From QHXN01 sp040509515 (GTDB lineage: Bacteria > Acidobacteriota > Blastocatellia > Pyrinomonadales > Pyrinomonadaceae): DNA of 15,381 nucleotides. The DNA is taken from contig JBEVKV010000103.1 in NCBI GenBank assembly GCA_040509515.1, positions 1 to 15,381 of the forward strand, read 5' to 3'. The number at the start of each line of letters is the position of its first letter. The first letter of the stretch is position 1. The notes under the pieces are model-generated. The model had not been told where the DNA came from, made no database searches, and was given only the letters and a program-made list of their open reading frames with translations. Positions 14,601 to 15,381 of the stretch are shown piece after piece. Both the position numbers and the translations under genes were made by a program.

Positions 14601-15036
14601 AAGTCGGCTTGTCGAGAATCTCCTGCTCGGAGAGACGCCCCTTGATCTCGGCGTTCGTCGTGTTGATGGGCTCCTCGGAGGTCGTGACGGTGACGGTCTC
14701 GCCGACCGTCGGGCTTAAGGTGAGGTCGGAGAGGACGGTCTGGTTGAGCAGCACGTCAAGCCCCTCGCGCCTGACCGAGCCGAAGCCCTGCCCCGAAGCG
14801 GTTACGTGGTAGCTGCCGACGGGCAGAAAGGTGGCGACGTAAAAACCCTCGTCGTTGGTCGTGAGCGTGCGCTCCTGCCCGGTCTCGACGTTGCGGATGT
14901 GGACGGTCGCGCCGGGGACGACCGCGCCGTTGGGGTCTTTGACCGTGCCCTGCAAAGTGCCCGTGACGGTCTGCGCAAAGACCGACGCGCCGAGGCAGAG
15001 GACGCAGGCCGTGAGAGCGACTAAGCGTTTGATCAT
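11656..15036 (-). CDS. TonB-dependent receptor, Oar-like, with carboxypeptidase-regulatory-like domain
   Basis: A 1,126-residue outer-membrane protein. A signal peptide (MIKRLVALTACVLCLGASVFAQ) is followed by a carboxypeptidase-regulatory-like beta domain (about 25-110, GTVKDPNGAVVPGATVHIRN ... GFYVATFLPVGSYHVTASG) and a link with ETVTVTTSEEPINTTNAEI that may carry the TonB-box. The plug (about 120-250) contains NFNGTGTRGATFQINGVNND and FTAEFGRGYGAVVLVQTKSG. A long beta-barrel runs to the end, LSLRYQY, whose terminal aromatic residue suits BAM recognition. This size and order is the Oar-like class, which is heavily expanded in acidobacteria and usually assigned to uptake of large substrates such as oligosaccharides or peptides. 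The substrate is unknown. The start ATG 15036 is supported by GGAGGAG at 15041-15047. The neighbouring secreted peptidase suggests, but does not show, a peptide substrate. No SusD-like partner is present. Confidence 0.93.
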   Translation of the reverse strand: MIKRLVALTACVLCLGASVFAQTVTGTLQGTVKDPNGAVVPGATVHIRNVETGQERTLTTNDEGFYVATFLPVGSYHVTASGQGFGSVRREGLDVLLNQTVLSDLTLSPTVGETVTVTTSEEPINTTNAEIKGRLSEQEILDKPTFNQSSFLSLAETFAGFQENPTSGQNNPTASSGSSINFNGTGTRGATFQINGVNNDDASENQNRQGASLSTIKEFQVITNNFTAEFGRGYGAVVLVQTKSGTNGLHGDAYIYHNNSALNAANNAFTPGARKPVNRRNQYGATAGFPFIENRLFGFASLDHVQNSGAGNYTRDIFLAAERNPVNWFNTKPAGAATHPNDTPANRAFIQSVLDRFPTSLTPNDPRSARTYTGQVGFDRPLKDYSGRLDWNARESDNVFVRWQYTRQVFDNEDVIIGEATKQNNKQQNVGLTWTHLFSNSTVGEFRYGLGLRTTLVGIKGGNDTPIIRFGGTPVSGSIIGNAGAFPINRWQTDHQFVYNVSTLFAGNHFFKAGTDIRRQRLDDVADNFSRGFYNLAATCNGVNYGTSYNALLNGCAANYQKGYGPFFLENRIRESNFYAEDNWKVRPNLTLNIGVRYEYVSAPEEAAGRIDYGFDADDDNIEPRVGFAWSPGFEGGFLGSLFGGPGQSSIRAGYGIYHGRLFQSIFSQSGATVRFNPPNALFYNQSGVVTSTFNPNNLADPTGGFVFVPGPQTIRHAEAHIDPGLEMPYTQQWNLSYERQLAWRSSLRVSYTGNRGIGLIKFSLENLPLTGDVAVVNAANNAPAVLYSFTGLAANDPRRVDTRGQTLRVAADAQCAGTGLPNIPTTALCPVAVPIGALEYSVRLPRVNERRPDPRFTTNTFVGNDAWTYYHGLQATWEKRYSHGLSFQTSYTWSKSIDTTSEASNLGGVVSSGGDSNINGNSARVSRGLSHFDTRHRLTSFATYQLPFFKGSHGLFDEKGLKLGALLGGWSVSTVVKLASGTPFSVINSGGFGDLNFDGFTETRPVLLDLGLLGGNFDQPAGPTPLIPASAFRAPTVSDFGCCVLGRNTFFGDGVMNVDLGVYRTIRMPWESHRLLFRADLFNAFNHVQYSFPNPDLASGTFGRIISTANLYSPRVVQLSLRYQY

Positions 15037-15235
15037 GGTTCTCCTCCAAATGCGTCTGCGGGGGTTTTAAGACAATCGCCGCTCCCCCGCCGTGCATCCC
15101 GAGAGAGCCCGACACAAACCGGTCGCCTGCAGCCACCCTGGCCCGAAATTTACGCCTTGATGTAGAAAACCTTTGAAGGAAAGAAAGGAACCGGCGGAAC
15201 TCTTCGCCGCGCTTCGGCCGTCCATTTTAACGAGA
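15037..15235 (-). other. Predicted 5' leader of the TonB receptor gene, no gene
   Basis: About 200 bp between the predicted transcription start (near 15236) and the ATG. No coding frame is convincing; a minus-strand frame running through it merges with a shadow of the receptor gene. I recognise no known riboswitch class. The purine-rich plus-strand run at 15172-15190 becomes pyrimidine-rich in the leader. Confidence 0.45.
15041..15047 (-). promoter_or_regulatory. Shine-Dalgarno GGAGGAG of the TonB receptor gene
   Basis: GGAGGAG reads on the minus strand 4 nt (6 nt from the GGAGG core) before the ATG at 15036. Confidence 0.75.
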
Positions 15236-15242
15236 TCGCGCG

Positions 15243-15271
15243 ATAATAAAAACTAAAAGATTTTATGTAAG
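15243..15271 (-). promoter_or_regulatory. Promoter for the TonB receptor gene
   Basis: On the minus strand, -35-like CTTACA (15266-15271) and -10-like TATTAT (15243-15248, 5 of 6 matches to consensus) are separated by exactly 17 bp, in an AT-rich island of otherwise GC-rich sequence. Two copies of AAGATTTTAT (15257-15266 and 15276-15285) and the inverted pair CGCGATAA (15239-15246) / TTATCGCG (15282-15289) overlap or flank it and may bind a regulator. Confidence 0.55.
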
Positions 15272-15333
15272 CCATAAGATTTTATCGCGGCAGAATTTAA
15301 CCGCGGCCCGGTTCCGTCGCGGCGGCGACGAAA

Positions 15334-15378
15334 GACGCCGTGACGCCGATGCTGTAAAGTCAACGGCGTCACGGCGTC
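15334..15378. terminator. Large hairpin at right edge, probable terminator
   Basis: GACGCCGTGACGCCG (15334-15348) and its exact complement (15364-15378) form a 15-bp stem with a 15-nt loop. On the minus strand a short TTTCG follows, so it may end a gene entering from the right, outside the window. Each arm is itself a near tandem repeat (GACGCCG-TGACGCCG). A smaller hairpin, CGTCGC-GGCG-GCGACG, lies next to it at 15315-15330. Confidence 0.5.
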
Positions 15379-15381
15379 AGG

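Overview
This window reads as chromosomal DNA of a GC-rich Gram-negative bacterium, most likely an acidobacterium of the Blastocatellia type. The inference rests on the large Oar-like TonB-dependent receptor (about 1,126 residues, N-terminal carboxypeptidase-regulatory-like domain, terminal aromatic residue), on an Ig-like C-terminal domain of a kind I associate with acidobacterial membrane proteins, and on the strong GC bias. No rRNA, tRNA or CRISPR array is visible, so the taxonomy is inferred.

Left part (1-3101, all minus strand): a J-domain protein with one membrane anchor, a 66-residue membrane peptide just upstream of it, a strong hairpin, a CNNM/CorC-HlyC transporter-like protein with two CBS domains, and a small Cys4 zinc-ribbon-like protein.

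Middle (about 3350-5690, minus strand): a compact plasmid-partition-like cassette. It holds a small helix-turn-helix protein, a ParA ATPase (4-bp ATGA overlap) and a 382-residue winged-helix protein (47-bp overlap with parA, strong ribosome binding site), followed by a possible tiny membrane peptide. The winged-helix gene contains six copies of the 13-bp palindrome GTACTCWGAGTAC inside its own coding sequence. They lie in two clusters on either side of the winged-helix domain, and they form perfect palindromes of 28 and 35 bp. They look like iterons or centromere sites, or like in-frame palindromic elements, and are the most unusual feature of the window.

Right of centre (5760-9274, plus strand): a promoter (TTGACA / TAGTGT) and an excellent Shine-Dalgarno drive a six-repeat BNR beta-propeller protein starting at TTG. 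It is translationally coupled (4-bp GTGA overlap) to a MoaD/ThiS ubiquitin-like protein. That protein continues past its diglycine into a membrane segment, a long linker and an Ig-like domain. A GNAT/FemAB-like transferase follows 20 bp later. This looks like one transcription unit of unknown function.

Right end: a secreted S9 dipeptidyl-peptidase-IV-like protease (plus strand, 9332-11560) converges on the Oar-like TonB receptor (minus strand, 11656-15036), with a 12-bp stem hairpin between them that acts as a terminator. The receptor has a recognisable promoter about 200 bp upstream in an AT-rich island. A second strong hairpin lies at the extreme right edge. A secreted peptidase beside a large outer-membrane receptor would fit peptide scavenging, but that is inference.
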